From positions 1-5,152 of the forward strand of contig JAGYNF010000129.1 in assembly GCA_018400215.1 (NCBI GenBank): a stretch of DNA of 5,152 bases, read 5' to 3'. The notes under the pieces are model-generated. The model worked only from the letters and a program-made list of their open reading frames with translations. It did not search any database and was not told where the DNA came from. The position numbers and the translations under genes are program-made. This DNA comes from Cyanobium sp. M55B138. Its GTDB lineage: Bacteria > Cyanobacteriota > Cyanobacteriia > PCC-6307 > Cyanobiaceae. This document shows positions 1 to 5,152 of the stretch, piece by piece. Positions within the stretch are counted from its first letter, which is position 1, and each line of letters starts with the position of its first letter.

Positions 1-247
1 GGCTCCACACGTTGGGGTAGAGGGTGGTGAAGCCCGCCGCCGCCAGCTCGGCCACGGCCTTCTCAATGCGGGCGGGGTCGTAGTAGAGGGGGCTGGGGCT
101 GTTGGTGAGCCACACGCCGATGCGGCGCACCGGCTTGGCGCCCGCCGGTGTCGCCACGATGGCGCCAGCCCCCACCAGGGCCGCCAGGACCAGATTGACG
201 CCCAGGGGCAGCAGGGCCTTGAGCCGGGCGAAGCGGCGCAGCGGCAT
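1..247 (-). CDS. Secreted glycoside hydrolase-like protein (GHL10/DUF187 family), N-terminal part
   Basis: This is the first 82 codons of a protein that runs off the left edge. It opens with MPLRRFARLK, a basic start followed by a hydrophobic stretch at about residues 11-33 and a small-residue site (TPAGA before KP, about residue 37), which reads as a Sec signal peptide. The mature part begins RRIGVWLTNSPSPLYYD and then has GFTTLYPNVWS. The pattern GVWLTN, a helix, then a 'F(N/T)T(V/L)YP.VW' strand is the start of the TIM barrel in the GHL10 (DUF187, 'family 10 glycosylhydrolase') proteins common in cyanobacteria. Those proteins are thought to act on envelope or extracellular glycans, but their substrates are mostly undefined. 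The catalytic region lies outside the window. The gene sits 35 bp after prs on the same strand and is probably cotranscribed with it. I see no clear Shine-Dalgarno sequence before the ATG; the start was chosen because it places the signal peptide at the N terminus. Confidence 0.75.
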   Translation of the reverse strand, partial: MPLRRFARLKALLPLGVNLVLAALVGAGAIVATPAGAKPVRRIGVWLTNSPSPLYYDPARIEKAVAELAAAGFTTLYPNVWS

Positions 248-248
248 G

Positions 249-293
249 ACTTTCAGCGGAAAAGATTTCAGCGAAACAGATTTCAGCGAAACA
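249..293. repeat. 15-bp tandem repeat at the prs 3' end (two exact copies, one decayed)
   Basis: The unit GATTTCAGCGAAACA occurs exactly at 264-278 and again at 279-293. A third, imperfect unit at 249-263 matches at 11 of 15 positions. Read on the minus strand, the repeat duplicates the last codons of prs (TTT CGC TGA) twice into the spacer before the next gene. Because the unit is 15 bp, each copy stays in frame, giving in-frame TGA codons at 285-283, 270-268 and 255-253. The copies are AT-richer than the surrounding DNA. The most likely origin is replication slippage at the prs terminus; a regulatory role is possible but not shown. Confidence 0.9.
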
Positions 294-1302
294 TTGAGCT
301 CACCGAGCTCTCCTCATGGATGCGCCAGATCGCCTCACCCAGCATGTTGGCCACCGACAACACCCGCAACTGGGGGAAGCGCCGCTCCTCGGCCAGGGGG
401 ATCGAGTTGGTCACCACCACCTCCTCAAACAACCCGGGCTCGGAGAGCCGCTCCAGGGCCGGCGGAGAAAACACGGCGTGGGTGGCGCAGCAGAGCACCC
501 GGGCGGCACCGTTGCGGCGCAGCAGCTTGGCCCCTTGGCAGATCGTGCCGCCGGTGTCGATCATGTCGTCGATCAGCACGGCGGTCTTGCCGGCCACATC
601 GCCGATCACCGTGAGGCTTTCGGCCACGTTATGGGCGGCGCGGCGCTTGTCGATGATCGCCAGGGGGGCATCGTGCATCTTTTTGGCGAAGGCCCGGGCC
701 CGCGCCACCCCGCCCACGTCCGGCGACACCACCACCACTTCGCCGAGGTTGCGGGTGCCGAGGTAATCCACCAGCACCGGTGAGCCGTAGATGTGGTCGC
801 AGGGGATGTCGAAGTAACCCTGGATCTGGGAGGAGTGCAGGTCCATGGCCAGCACCCGGTCCACACCGCTCATGGTGAGCAGGTTGGCCACCAGCTTGGC
901 GGTGATCGATTCCCGGCCGGCGGTCTTGCGGTCGGCGCGGGCGTAGCCGTAGTAGGGGATCACGGCGGTGACCTGGCGGGCCGAGGCCCGCTTGCAGGCG
1001 TCCACCATGATCAGCAACTCCATCAGGTGGTCGTTCACCGGCGCGCAGGTGGGCTGCACCAGGAACACATCGCAGCCCCGGATCGACTCCTGGATCTGGA
1101 TGTAGGTCTCACCGTCGGCGAAGCGCTTGATCACCCGGGGGCCGTCGGGCACGCCCAGGTAGGCGCCAATCTCCCGGGCCAGGCCCTGGTTGGCGGTGCC
1201 ACTGAACAGCCGCAGCCGGCGGGTGTCATGGTTGGTTCCAGCTGCGTGATCCGCAGAATGGCCTGCCTGAGCCAGCCGGTCGGCGGAGAGGAAACTGGTC
1301 AC
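283..1302 (-). CDS. prs: Ribose-phosphate pyrophosphokinase (PRPP synthetase)
   Basis: Prs makes 5-phosphoribosyl-1-pyrophosphate from ribose 5-phosphate and ATP in the cytoplasm, feeding purine, pyrimidine, NAD, histidine and tryptophan synthesis. All class I motifs are present (numbering from the chosen start, 339 residues): RFADGE at 60-65 in the ATP site, the flexible loop YARADRK at 120-126, the divalent-cation signature DLHSSQIQGYF at 154-164, the catalytic IIDKRR at 216-221 and the PRPP loop VLIDDMIDTGGT at 242-253. It ends WRIHEESSVSSMFR, as in other cyanobacteria. I chose the GTG at 1302-1300 because it gives the N terminus (M/V)TSFLSA, like the MTSFL start I recall for cyanobacterial Prs. 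The reading frame also extends to a TTG at 1368, but that would run through the divergent intergenic region. Residues 8-26 before HDTRRLRLFSG are a variable linker. No clear ribosome binding site precedes the GTG. The next gene on this strand follows after 35 bp. Confidence 0.97.
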   Translation of the reverse strand: MTSFLSADRLAQAGHSADHAAGTNHDTRRLRLFSGTANQGLAREIGAYLGVPDGPRVIKRFADGETYIQIQESIRGCDVFLVQPTCAPVNDHLMELLIMVDACKRASARQVTAVIPYYGYARADRKTAGRESITAKLVANLLTMSGVDRVLAMDLHSSQIQGYFDIPCDHIYGSPVLVDYLGTRNLGEVVVVSPDVGGVARARAFAKKMHDAPLAIIDKRRAAHNVAESLTVIGDVAGKTAVLIDDMIDTGGTICQGAKLLRRNGAARVLCCATHAVFSPPALERLSEPGLFEEVVVTNSIPLAEERRFPQLRVLSVANMLGEAIWRIHEESSVSSMFR

Positions 1303-1332
1303 GGCGGGCGCGGGCGCGTCGGCTGAACTCTG

Positions 1333-1338
1333 ATGGTA
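1333..1338 (-). promoter_or_regulatory. Possible -10 element of the prs promoter
   Basis: The 68-bp gap between the divergent prs and the 1371 gene is the obvious place for promoters. On the minus strand TACCAT (complement of 1333-1338) matches the sigma-70 -10 consensus at 4 of 6 positions and would give a leader of about 25 nt to the prs GTG. The best upstream -35-like hexamer (TTGCAC) sits 20 bp away, which is too far for a normal spacer, so the assignment is weak. No convincing promoter was found for the plus-strand gene. Confidence 0.2.
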
Positions 1339-1370
1339 GAAGCGTGCCGCCCCCTGAAGTGCAAACAACC

Positions 1371-1904
1371 ATGACGCTTCCTGGAGCTGCGTTACCGGGC
1401 CCGACCCCCACCCTGGTGCTGCTGGCGGCGGGGCCCGCCCCGGCCGTGGCTGGGCTGCAGGGCCAGGCCGGCCCGGCCCTGGCCGCCGCCCTGGGCCTGC
1501 ATTGGTCGGATCCGCTCAACCCCCTCAGCCCCGATGAAGCCCTCGCCGCCCTGGTGGGGGTGGGGCCGGCCCTGGTTCCCCTTCCCCGTGATCCCGGTCA
1601 GCCCCTGGCGGATGGCCGCCACTGGGCGGCGGCCCTGGGGCCCTGGCGCCAACCGGTGCTGGTGCTGCTGGCCGCCGACCAGCTGCAGACGGGGCTGCCC
1701 GCGGCACTCACGGCGCTGTTGGCCCAGTGGCAGGTGCCCTGCCTGGGCCTGGTGCAGTGGGGGGGCACCTGGCAGCCCGAGCTGCGGCGGCTGGAGGGTT
1801 TGCCCTGGCTGGGCGGCCTCGAGGCCACCAGCCCCCCAGAGGTGGCCGCAGACCTGCGCCGGGTGGTGGCCGCCCGCTGGGCTGGGCTCGACGCCCAGGG
1901 CTGA
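1371..1904 (+). CDS. Conserved-looking protein of unknown function
   Basis: This 177-residue protein is rich in Ala, Leu, Pro, Gly and Trp, with no signal peptide, no convincing membrane span and no cysteine cluster. I do not recognise a named family, though the style is that of conserved picocyanobacterial hypotheticals. It alternates strand-like and helix-like segments: TLVLLAAGP (14-22), a helix to about 42, a DEAL helix (55-62), WRQPVLVLLAA (92-102), a helix at 109-120, then VPCLGLVQWGG (122-132) and LEGLPWLGGL (141-150). The order 'PVLVL, helix, VP.LGLV, then LPWLG' resembles the second half of BioD/CobQ-type P-loop proteins, but no Walker A (GxxxxGKT) is present; this likeness is inference only. 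ATG 1371 was preferred over an in-frame GTG at 1344 because it leaves room for the divergent promoters; no Shine-Dalgarno sequence helps to decide. It is divergent from prs and converges on the LCP gene. Confidence 0.75.
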   Translation: MTLPGAALPGPTPTLVLLAAGPAPAVAGLQGQAGPALAAALGLHWSDPLNPLSPDEALAALVGVGPALVPLPRDPGQPLADGRHWAAALGPWRQPVLVLLAADQLQTGLPAALTALLAQWQVPCLGLVQWGGTWQPELRRLEGLPWLGGLEATSPPEVAADLRRVVAARWAGLDAQG

Positions 1905-1914
1905 ACCGCCCTGG
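1895..1914 (+). terminator. Possible hairpin at the convergent gene junction
   Basis: CCAGGGC (1895-1901) can pair with GCCCTGG (1908-1914) to form a 7-bp GC-rich stem around the loop TGAACC, which contains the stop codon of the upstream gene. An alternative 5-bp stem, GCCCT/AGGGC, lies at 1908-1921. The position between two convergent stop codons fits a transcription end, but neither strand has a T-tract and GC-rich DNA gives such stems by chance. Confidence 0.25.
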
Positions 1915-2904
1915 CTAGGGCTGGCTGGCGCCGGGTTCCGCCGCGGCCCAGAACGCCTCCGGCAGGGTGCGCACCCGTTCCCGCAGGGGGCTGGTGGCGG
2001 CCCCCTCCTTGCCGCTGCGGGGGGGCTCCAGCGGCAGGCTGGTGAAACGGAGCTGGGTGCCGGGTTGCAGCGCCACCACCAGCAGACTGAGGGCCTCGCT
2101 GCGGTTGAGGTTGGTCTGCACCTGGCCCTGCAGCTCGCTCACCAGGGCGACCAGATCCAGTTGGGGTTGGCTGAGCTTGAGTTCCCGCTGCAGGCTGCGG
2201 GCCACCTCCTGCTGGTTGGCCAGGCGGCTCTCCACGGGGCGCTGGGGATCCTGCCAGCGCACCAGGTGTTCCACCTGGGTGGGATTGAGGCGCTGCAGGC
2301 CGCTCTGTAGATCGATCGAGAGGTTCTGGCTCTTGTCGGTGTGGCGCATGGTGCGACTGGGGCTGGCCTCCACCACCCCGAGGCGCTGCACCAGGGCGCG
2401 CAGGCCGCCGCGGCTCAGCACCAGGTAGCGATCGGGCTGACCGCTGGGCAGATCGGCCAGCTCCCGCACAGCGTCGGCCACCAGGGCCGCCCCCCCGCTG
2501 CCGTAGAGGCTGGAGAGGGCCTGGGGTGCCGCTTCGCCGGGCAGCTGCACCGCCACCTGGGCGGGCACTTGCAGCAGCTGCAGGGGGCCGCCGGGGTTGA
2601 AGCGCAGCAGCAGCAGGGCGTCGGCGTTGGCGGGACCCGCCGGGGCGGCCTGGTTGCTGGCATCACCGAGCCGATCGCTGTCCAGGCCGATCAGCAGCAG
2701 CGTCACGGGGCGATTGGGGGGGGTGGCCAGGTCGTTGAGGTTGCGCTCCCTGGCGTTGGGGGGCTGGCCGCCCCGGGACCAGACCAGATCCAGCACGCTG
2801 GCGGCGGCCAGCGCCGCTGCAGCCGCGCTGGCGATGGCCAGCAGGTGGCGCCTGGTGCGGTTGGGGCTGGCGCGTCTTGGGCTGGTGGGGGCGCGAGGCG
2901 GCAT
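1915..2904 (-). CDS. LytR-CpsA-Psr (LCP) family membrane protein with a degenerate active site
   Basis: This is a 329-residue protein with a basic cytoplasmic N terminus (about 1-20), one membrane anchor (about 21-42) and an outside LCP domain. LCP enzymes normally transfer glycan polymers from polyprenyl-pyrophosphate carriers to the cell wall. Family features visible here are VTLLLIGLDSDR (67-78), ANADALLLLRFNP (92-104, matching the SDTxML..NP strand), the SSLYGSGGAALVADAVREL segment (131-149), SQNLSIDLQSGLQRLN (192-207, the 'IDLxxGxQxLNG' motif), VRWQDP (215-220) and SRLANQQ (226-232). The two likely Mg-binding aspartates (within 73-78, and D95) remain. However, the usual 'S(I/L)PRDT' is VPAQV (113-117), the second Arg of 'RxR' is Gln, and the Arg of 'RQQ' is Asn, so several phosphate-binding residues are missing. 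ATG 2904 was chosen because it puts the anchor at the N terminus; the frame stays open much further upstream, but that part is the complement of bciB. Confidence 0.85.
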   Translation of the reverse strand: MPPRAPTSPRRASPNRTRRHLLAIASAAAAALAAASVLDLVWSRGGQPPNARERNLNDLATPPNRPVTLLLIGLDSDRLGDASNQAAPAGPANADALLLLRFNPGGPLQLLQVPAQVAVQLPGEAAPQALSSLYGSGGAALVADAVRELADLPSGQPDRYLVLSRGGLRALVQRLGVVEASPSRTMRHTDKSQNLSIDLQSGLQRLNPTQVEHLVRWQDPQRPVESRLANQQEVARSLQRELKLSQPQLDLVALVSELQGQVQTNLNRSEALSLLVVALQPGTQLRFTSLPLEPPRSGKEGAATSPLRERVRTLPEAFWAAAEPGASQP

Positions 2905-3024
2905 CGCGGCGTGGTCGGGTCGTGGGACACCCGTTGAGCTTTGCGCGCCACTCTGGCCCAGACCGGCCTGGCCAGCCCTGCGCCCCCGGCACCCGATAGG
3001 TTGTGACCAGCGACTGGCCCGCCC
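2905..3024. promoter_or_regulatory. Divergent intergenic region between the LCP gene and bciB
   Basis: These 120 bp must hold the promoters of both the LCP gene and the bciB-malQ pair unless those start inside coding DNA. I could not find a convincing -35/-10 pair on either strand. The most promoter-like, AT-richer spots are GATAGGTTGT near 2995-3004 and TTGAGCTTTG near 2935-2944. A 6-bp inverted repeat, CTGGCC (2953-2958) with GGCCAG (2970-2975), is present but could be chance in DNA this rich in GC. There is no Shine-Dalgarno sequence before either start. Confidence 0.4.
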
Positions 3025-4215
3025 TTGCCGGCTCCCCATGAGAAGGCCCGGCCCCTGGCCAAGGGCAGCGTGTATCCCGCCAAGGACCTCTGCAGCCAGT
3101 GCGGGCTCTGCGACAGCCGCTGGGTGGCCTATGTGAAGAGCAGCTGCGCCTTCCTGGAGCAGCGCTTTGAGGCGATGGAGGAAGCGGCCCATGGCCGCAG
3201 CCGCGACCTTGAGGATGAGGATGAGCTCTATTTCGGTGTGCAGCAGCGCATGCTCACCGCCCGGCTGGCCCAGCCGATCGACGGGGCCCAGTGGACCGGC
3301 ATCGTGAGCCGCATCGGCGTGCGCGCCCTGGAGACGGGCCTGGTGGATGCGGTGCTGTGCGTGGGCCAGAGCGCGGAGGATCGCTTCACGCCGGTGCCGC
3401 GGCTGGCCCGCACCCCCGCGGAGGTGCTCAGCGCCCGGGTGAACAAGCCCACCCTCTCGCCCAATTTGGAGGTGCTGGAGCAGCTGCCCGGCAGCGGCAT
3501 CAAGAAGCTGCTGGCCATCGGCGTGGGCTGCCAGATCCAGGCCCTGCGGGCGGTGCAGTCCACCCTGCCGCTTGAGGAGCTCTACGTGCTGGGGCTGCCC
3601 TGCGTCGACAACGTGAGCCGGGCGGGCCTGCAGACCTTCTTGGAGAGCACCGTGAGCTCCCCAGGCACGGTGGTGCACTACGAGTTCATGCAGGACTTCC
3701 GCATCCACTTCCGCCACAGCGACGGCCGCACCGAAACGGTGCCCTTCTTCGGGCTCGATACGCCCAAGCTGAAGGACGTGTTCGCCCCCAGCTGCCTGAG
3801 CTGCTTCGACTACACCAACGCCGGCGCCGATCTGGTGGTGGGCTACATGGGGGCCAGCTTCGGGCGCCAGTGGCTCACGGTGCGCAACCCCAGGGGCCAG
3901 GTGCTGCTCGACCTGGTGGAGGGCGAGCTGGAGGTGGCGCCGGTGAGCTCCAGCGGCGATCGCCAGGCGGCGGTGCAGCAGGGCATCGAGGCCTACGACA
4001 AGGCGCTGAAGCTGCCGATGTGGCTCGCCAAGTTGATCGGCGTTGTCGTGGAGCGCTTCGGGCCGAAGGGCTTGGAATACGGCCGCTTCTCGATCGACTC
4101 CCACTTCACCCGCAACGCCCTCTGGCTGCGCCGCAACCACCCCGAGAAGCTGGCGGCCCACATCCCGGCCTTTGCCCAGAAGATCATCAGCCGCTACCGG
4201 CTGCCGGCCCCATGA
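3025..4215 (+). CDS. bciB: Ferredoxin-dependent 3,8-divinyl (proto)chlorophyllide reductase, BciB type
   Basis: BciB reduces the 8-vinyl group of divinyl chlorophyllide or protochlorophyllide to ethyl during chlorophyll a synthesis, using reduced ferredoxin, FAD and two [4Fe-4S] clusters. The 396 residues match the Slr1923 family (coenzyme F420 hydrogenase/dehydrogenase beta-subunit domains) along the whole length: PAKDLCSQCGLCD (18-30, with C23, C26 and C29; C41 follows), HGRSRDL (56-62), GAQWTGIVS (87-95), ARVNKPTLSPNL (137-148), IGVGCQIQALRAV (165-177), LGLPCVDNVSRAGLQ (189-203), VVHYEFMQDFRIHF (216-229), FAPSCLSCFDY (253-263, C257 and C260), LVVGYMGASFG (270-280) and EYGRFSIDSHFTRN (351-364). 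Plant 7-hydroxymethyl chlorophyll a reductase (HCAR) is a relative, so the exact pigment substrate is inferred. TTG 3025 is the only plausible start giving the conserved 'PHEKAR.L..GS' N terminus; an in-frame stop lies at 3004-3006. GTG 3070, preceded by AAGG, is a shorter alternative. malQ follows with an ATGA overlap. Confidence 0.93.
   Translation: MPAPHEKARPLAKGSVYPAKDLCSQCGLCDSRWVAYVKSSCAFLEQRFEAMEEAAHGRSRDLEDEDELYFGVQQRMLTARLAQPIDGAQWTGIVSRIGVRALETGLVDAVLCVGQSAEDRFTPVPRLARTPAEVLSARVNKPTLSPNLEVLEQLPGSGIKKLLAIGVGCQIQALRAVQSTLPLEELYVLGLPCVDNVSRAGLQTFLESTVSSPGTVVHYEFMQDFRIHFRHSDGRTETVPFFGLDTPKLKDVFAPSCLSCFDYTNAGADLVVGYMGASFGRQWLTVRNPRGQVLLDLVEGELEVAPVSSSGDRQAAVQQGIEAYDKALKLPMWLAKLIGVVVERFGPKGLEYGRFSIDSHFTRNALWLRRNHPEKLAAHIPAFAQKIISRYRLPAP
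3956..3963. repeat. HIP1 palindrome (GCGATCGC)
   Basis: This is an exact copy of the highly iterated palindrome found in many cyanobacterial genomes, lying inside bciB at the codons for Gly-Asp-Arg (about residues 311-313). A near copy with 7 of 8 bases lies in the LCP gene (TAGCGATCGGG, near 2425). It supports a cyanobacterial source; no local function is implied. Confidence 0.7.
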
Positions 4216-5152
4216 GCAGCCCTTGCCGCCGTGCCGGCGTGCTGCTCCATCCCACCGCCCTGCCTGGAGCGGGCGGCTGTGGCACCTTTGGCCAGGCCGC
4301 CCACGAGTGGATCACCCTGTTGGGTCGCCGTGGCATCACCAGCTGGCAGCTGTTGCCCCTGGCCCCCACCGATGGCACCGGCTCGCCCTACAGCTCTCCC
4401 AGCGGTTCGGCCCTCAACCCCTGGTTCCTCGATGCCGACGACCTGGAGCGCCAGGGATACCTCAGCAGCGAGGAGCGGCGTGGCCTGCCCGAACCCACCG
4501 GTGCCCGCTTGGATCCCCAAGCCCAGGGCGAGCGCAGCCAGGCCCTCGGGGCCGCCCTGCGGCGCTGCTGGCCGCTGCAGGCGCCCAGCCGCCAGCAGGC
4601 CTTCCGGCGCTGGCGGCGGCGCCAGCGCTTCTGGCTGCGCGACCACAGCCGCTTCATGGTGTTGCGCCGGCTGCATGCCGGCCAGCCCTGGTGGCAGTGG
4701 CCCACGCCGCTGGCCGCGCGCCAGCGCCGCGCCCTGCGCCGCTTTGATCGCGAGCAAACCGCCGGGCTGCTGGAGGAAGATCTGTTGCAGTGGCAACTGC
4801 AGGGCCAGTGGGAGGCCCTGCGCCGCCAGGCCCACGCCCAGGGGGTGGAGCTGTTTGGGGATCTGCCCTTCTACGTGGCCCACGACAGCGCCGACGTGTG
4901 GAGCGCTCCGAGCCTGTTCTCCCTGGCTGCCGGTGGTTCCCTGCAGGCCCAGAGCGGGGTGCCGCCCGACTACTTCTCCGCCAGCGGCCAGCTCTGGGGC
5001 ACGCCGGTGTATCGCTGGGGGCGGCACCAGCGCAGCGGCTTTCGCTGGTGGATCGGCCGCCTCAGCCGCCAGCTGCAGCTGTTCGACCTGCTGCGGCTCG
5101 ACCACTTCCGGGCCCTGCAGGCCTACTGGCGGGTGCCCGGCGGCGATGCCAC
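4212..5152 (+). CDS. malQ: 4-alpha-glucanotransferase (amylomaltase), N-terminal 313 residues
   Basis: MalQ (GH77) moves alpha-1,4-glucan segments between maltodextrins in the cytoplasm; in cyanobacteria it acts in glycogen breakdown and maltodextrin recycling. The frame is open from ATG 4212 to the right edge, so roughly the last third of a usual ~500-residue enzyme is missing. Motifs visible are RRAGVLLHPTALPG (6-19), LGRRGITSWQLLPLAPTD (37-54), GSPYSSPSGSALNPWFLD (57-74), GVELFGDLPFYVAHDSADVW (211-230), GVPPDYFSASGQLWGTPVYRW (249-269) and LLRLDHFRALQAYWRVP (293-309). D297 in RLDHFR corresponds to the family's catalytic nucleophile. The Gly that usually follows (DHFRG) is Ala here. The acid/base Glu and third carboxylate lie beyond the window. 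The start overlaps the bciB stop (ATGA, 4212-4215) and has no clear ribosome binding site, so translation is probably coupled to bciB. A stretch at about 130-147 is unusually rich in Arg and Trp. Confidence 0.95.
   Translation, partial: MSSPCRRAGVLLHPTALPGAGGCGTFGQAAHEWITLLGRRGITSWQLLPLAPTDGTGSPYSSPSGSALNPWFLDADDLERQGYLSSEERRGLPEPTGARLDPQAQGERSQALGAALRRCWPLQAPSRQQAFRRWRRRQRFWLRDHSRFMVLRRLHAGQPWWQWPTPLAARQRRALRRFDREQTAGLLEEDLLQWQLQGQWEALRRQAHAQGVELFGDLPFYVAHDSADVWSAPSLFSLAAGGSLQAQSGVPPDYFSASGQLWGTPVYRWGRHQRSGFRWWIGRLSRQLQLFDLLRLDHFRALQAYWRVPGGDA

Noticed and set aside
296..310. GAGCTC-ACC-GAGCTC, a 6-bp stem with a 3-base loop near the prs 3' end, considered as a terminator.
   Set aside because: It lies inside the prs coding sequence before the stop codon, encodes the conserved C-terminal Ser-rich tail, and has no T-tract. 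It looks like codon repetition.
102..1326. Several plus-strand reading frames opposite the GHL10 gene and prs, up to 177 residues.
   Set aside because: They are His/Gly/Ala-rich frame shadows with no domain, and prs on the other strand explains the coding signal.
1303..1368. An upstream TTG start at 1368 for prs, adding 22 residues.
   Set aside because: It would consume the whole divergent promoter region, the extra residues resemble nothing in Prs proteins, and GTG 1302 gives the expected N terminus.
2953..2975. The inverted repeat CTGGCC/GGCCAG in the LCP-bciB intergenic region, considered as an operator.
   Set aside because: A 6-bp GC-only match with an 11-base centre is easily found by chance in this composition, and no known regulator site is recognised.
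2905..4161. The minus-strand frame of the LCP gene stays open for a further 1257 bases across the complement of bciB, giving a 748-residue reading frame.
   Set aside because: The added part is an Ala/His/Gln/Gly-rich translation with no recognisable domain, lies wholly opposite a strongly conserved gene, and is what high G+C third positions produce. The LCP membrane anchor marks the true start at 2904.
4194..5105. A 303-residue minus-strand reading frame opposite malQ.
   Set aside because: Low-complexity composition and complete overlap with the well-matched malQ reading frame; a shadow frame.

Overview
The window looks like the chromosome of a high-GC picocyanobacterium, of the Cyanobium or freshwater/halotolerant Synechococcus kind. 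The evidence is a very high G+C content with G/C at nearly every third codon position, a close match to the cyanobacterial 3,8-divinyl chlorophyllide reductase BciB (Synechocystis Slr1923 family), a cyanobacterial-type Prs, and one exact HIP1 octamer (GCGATCGC). No tools were run; family assignments come from reading the translations.

Layout. Bases 1-247 (minus) hold the first 82 codons of a secreted glycosidase-like protein (GHL10/DUF187 family), which continues past the left edge. Just upstream of it on the same strand is prs, ribose-phosphate pyrophosphokinase (1302 down to 283). The two are 35 bp apart and probably cotranscribed, and a 15-bp tandem repeat lies across their junction. Divergent from prs, on the plus strand, is a 177-residue protein with no recognised function (1371-1904). 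It converges, 10 bp apart, on a minus-strand LytR-CpsA-Psr (LCP) family membrane protein (2904 down to 1915) whose phosphate-binding arginines look largely lost. A 120-bp divergent intergenic region separates this from a plus-strand pair: bciB (3025-4215, apparently with a TTG start) and malQ (4212-5152, truncated by the right edge). bciB and malQ overlap by ATGA.

How the genes fit together. Most are housekeeping: PRPP supply for nucleotides, His and Trp (prs), the 8-vinyl reduction in chlorophyll synthesis (bciB), maltodextrin and glycogen turnover (malQ) and envelope functions (LCP, GHL10). They do not form one pathway. The bciB-malQ overlap suggests translational coupling, but the biochemical link is unclear. 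I see no mobile element, tRNA, rRNA, CRISPR array or defence system, and no evidence of a wholly new system. The points most worth a second look are the degenerate LCP active site, the in-frame tandem duplication at the prs 3' end, and the unassigned protein divergent from prs.
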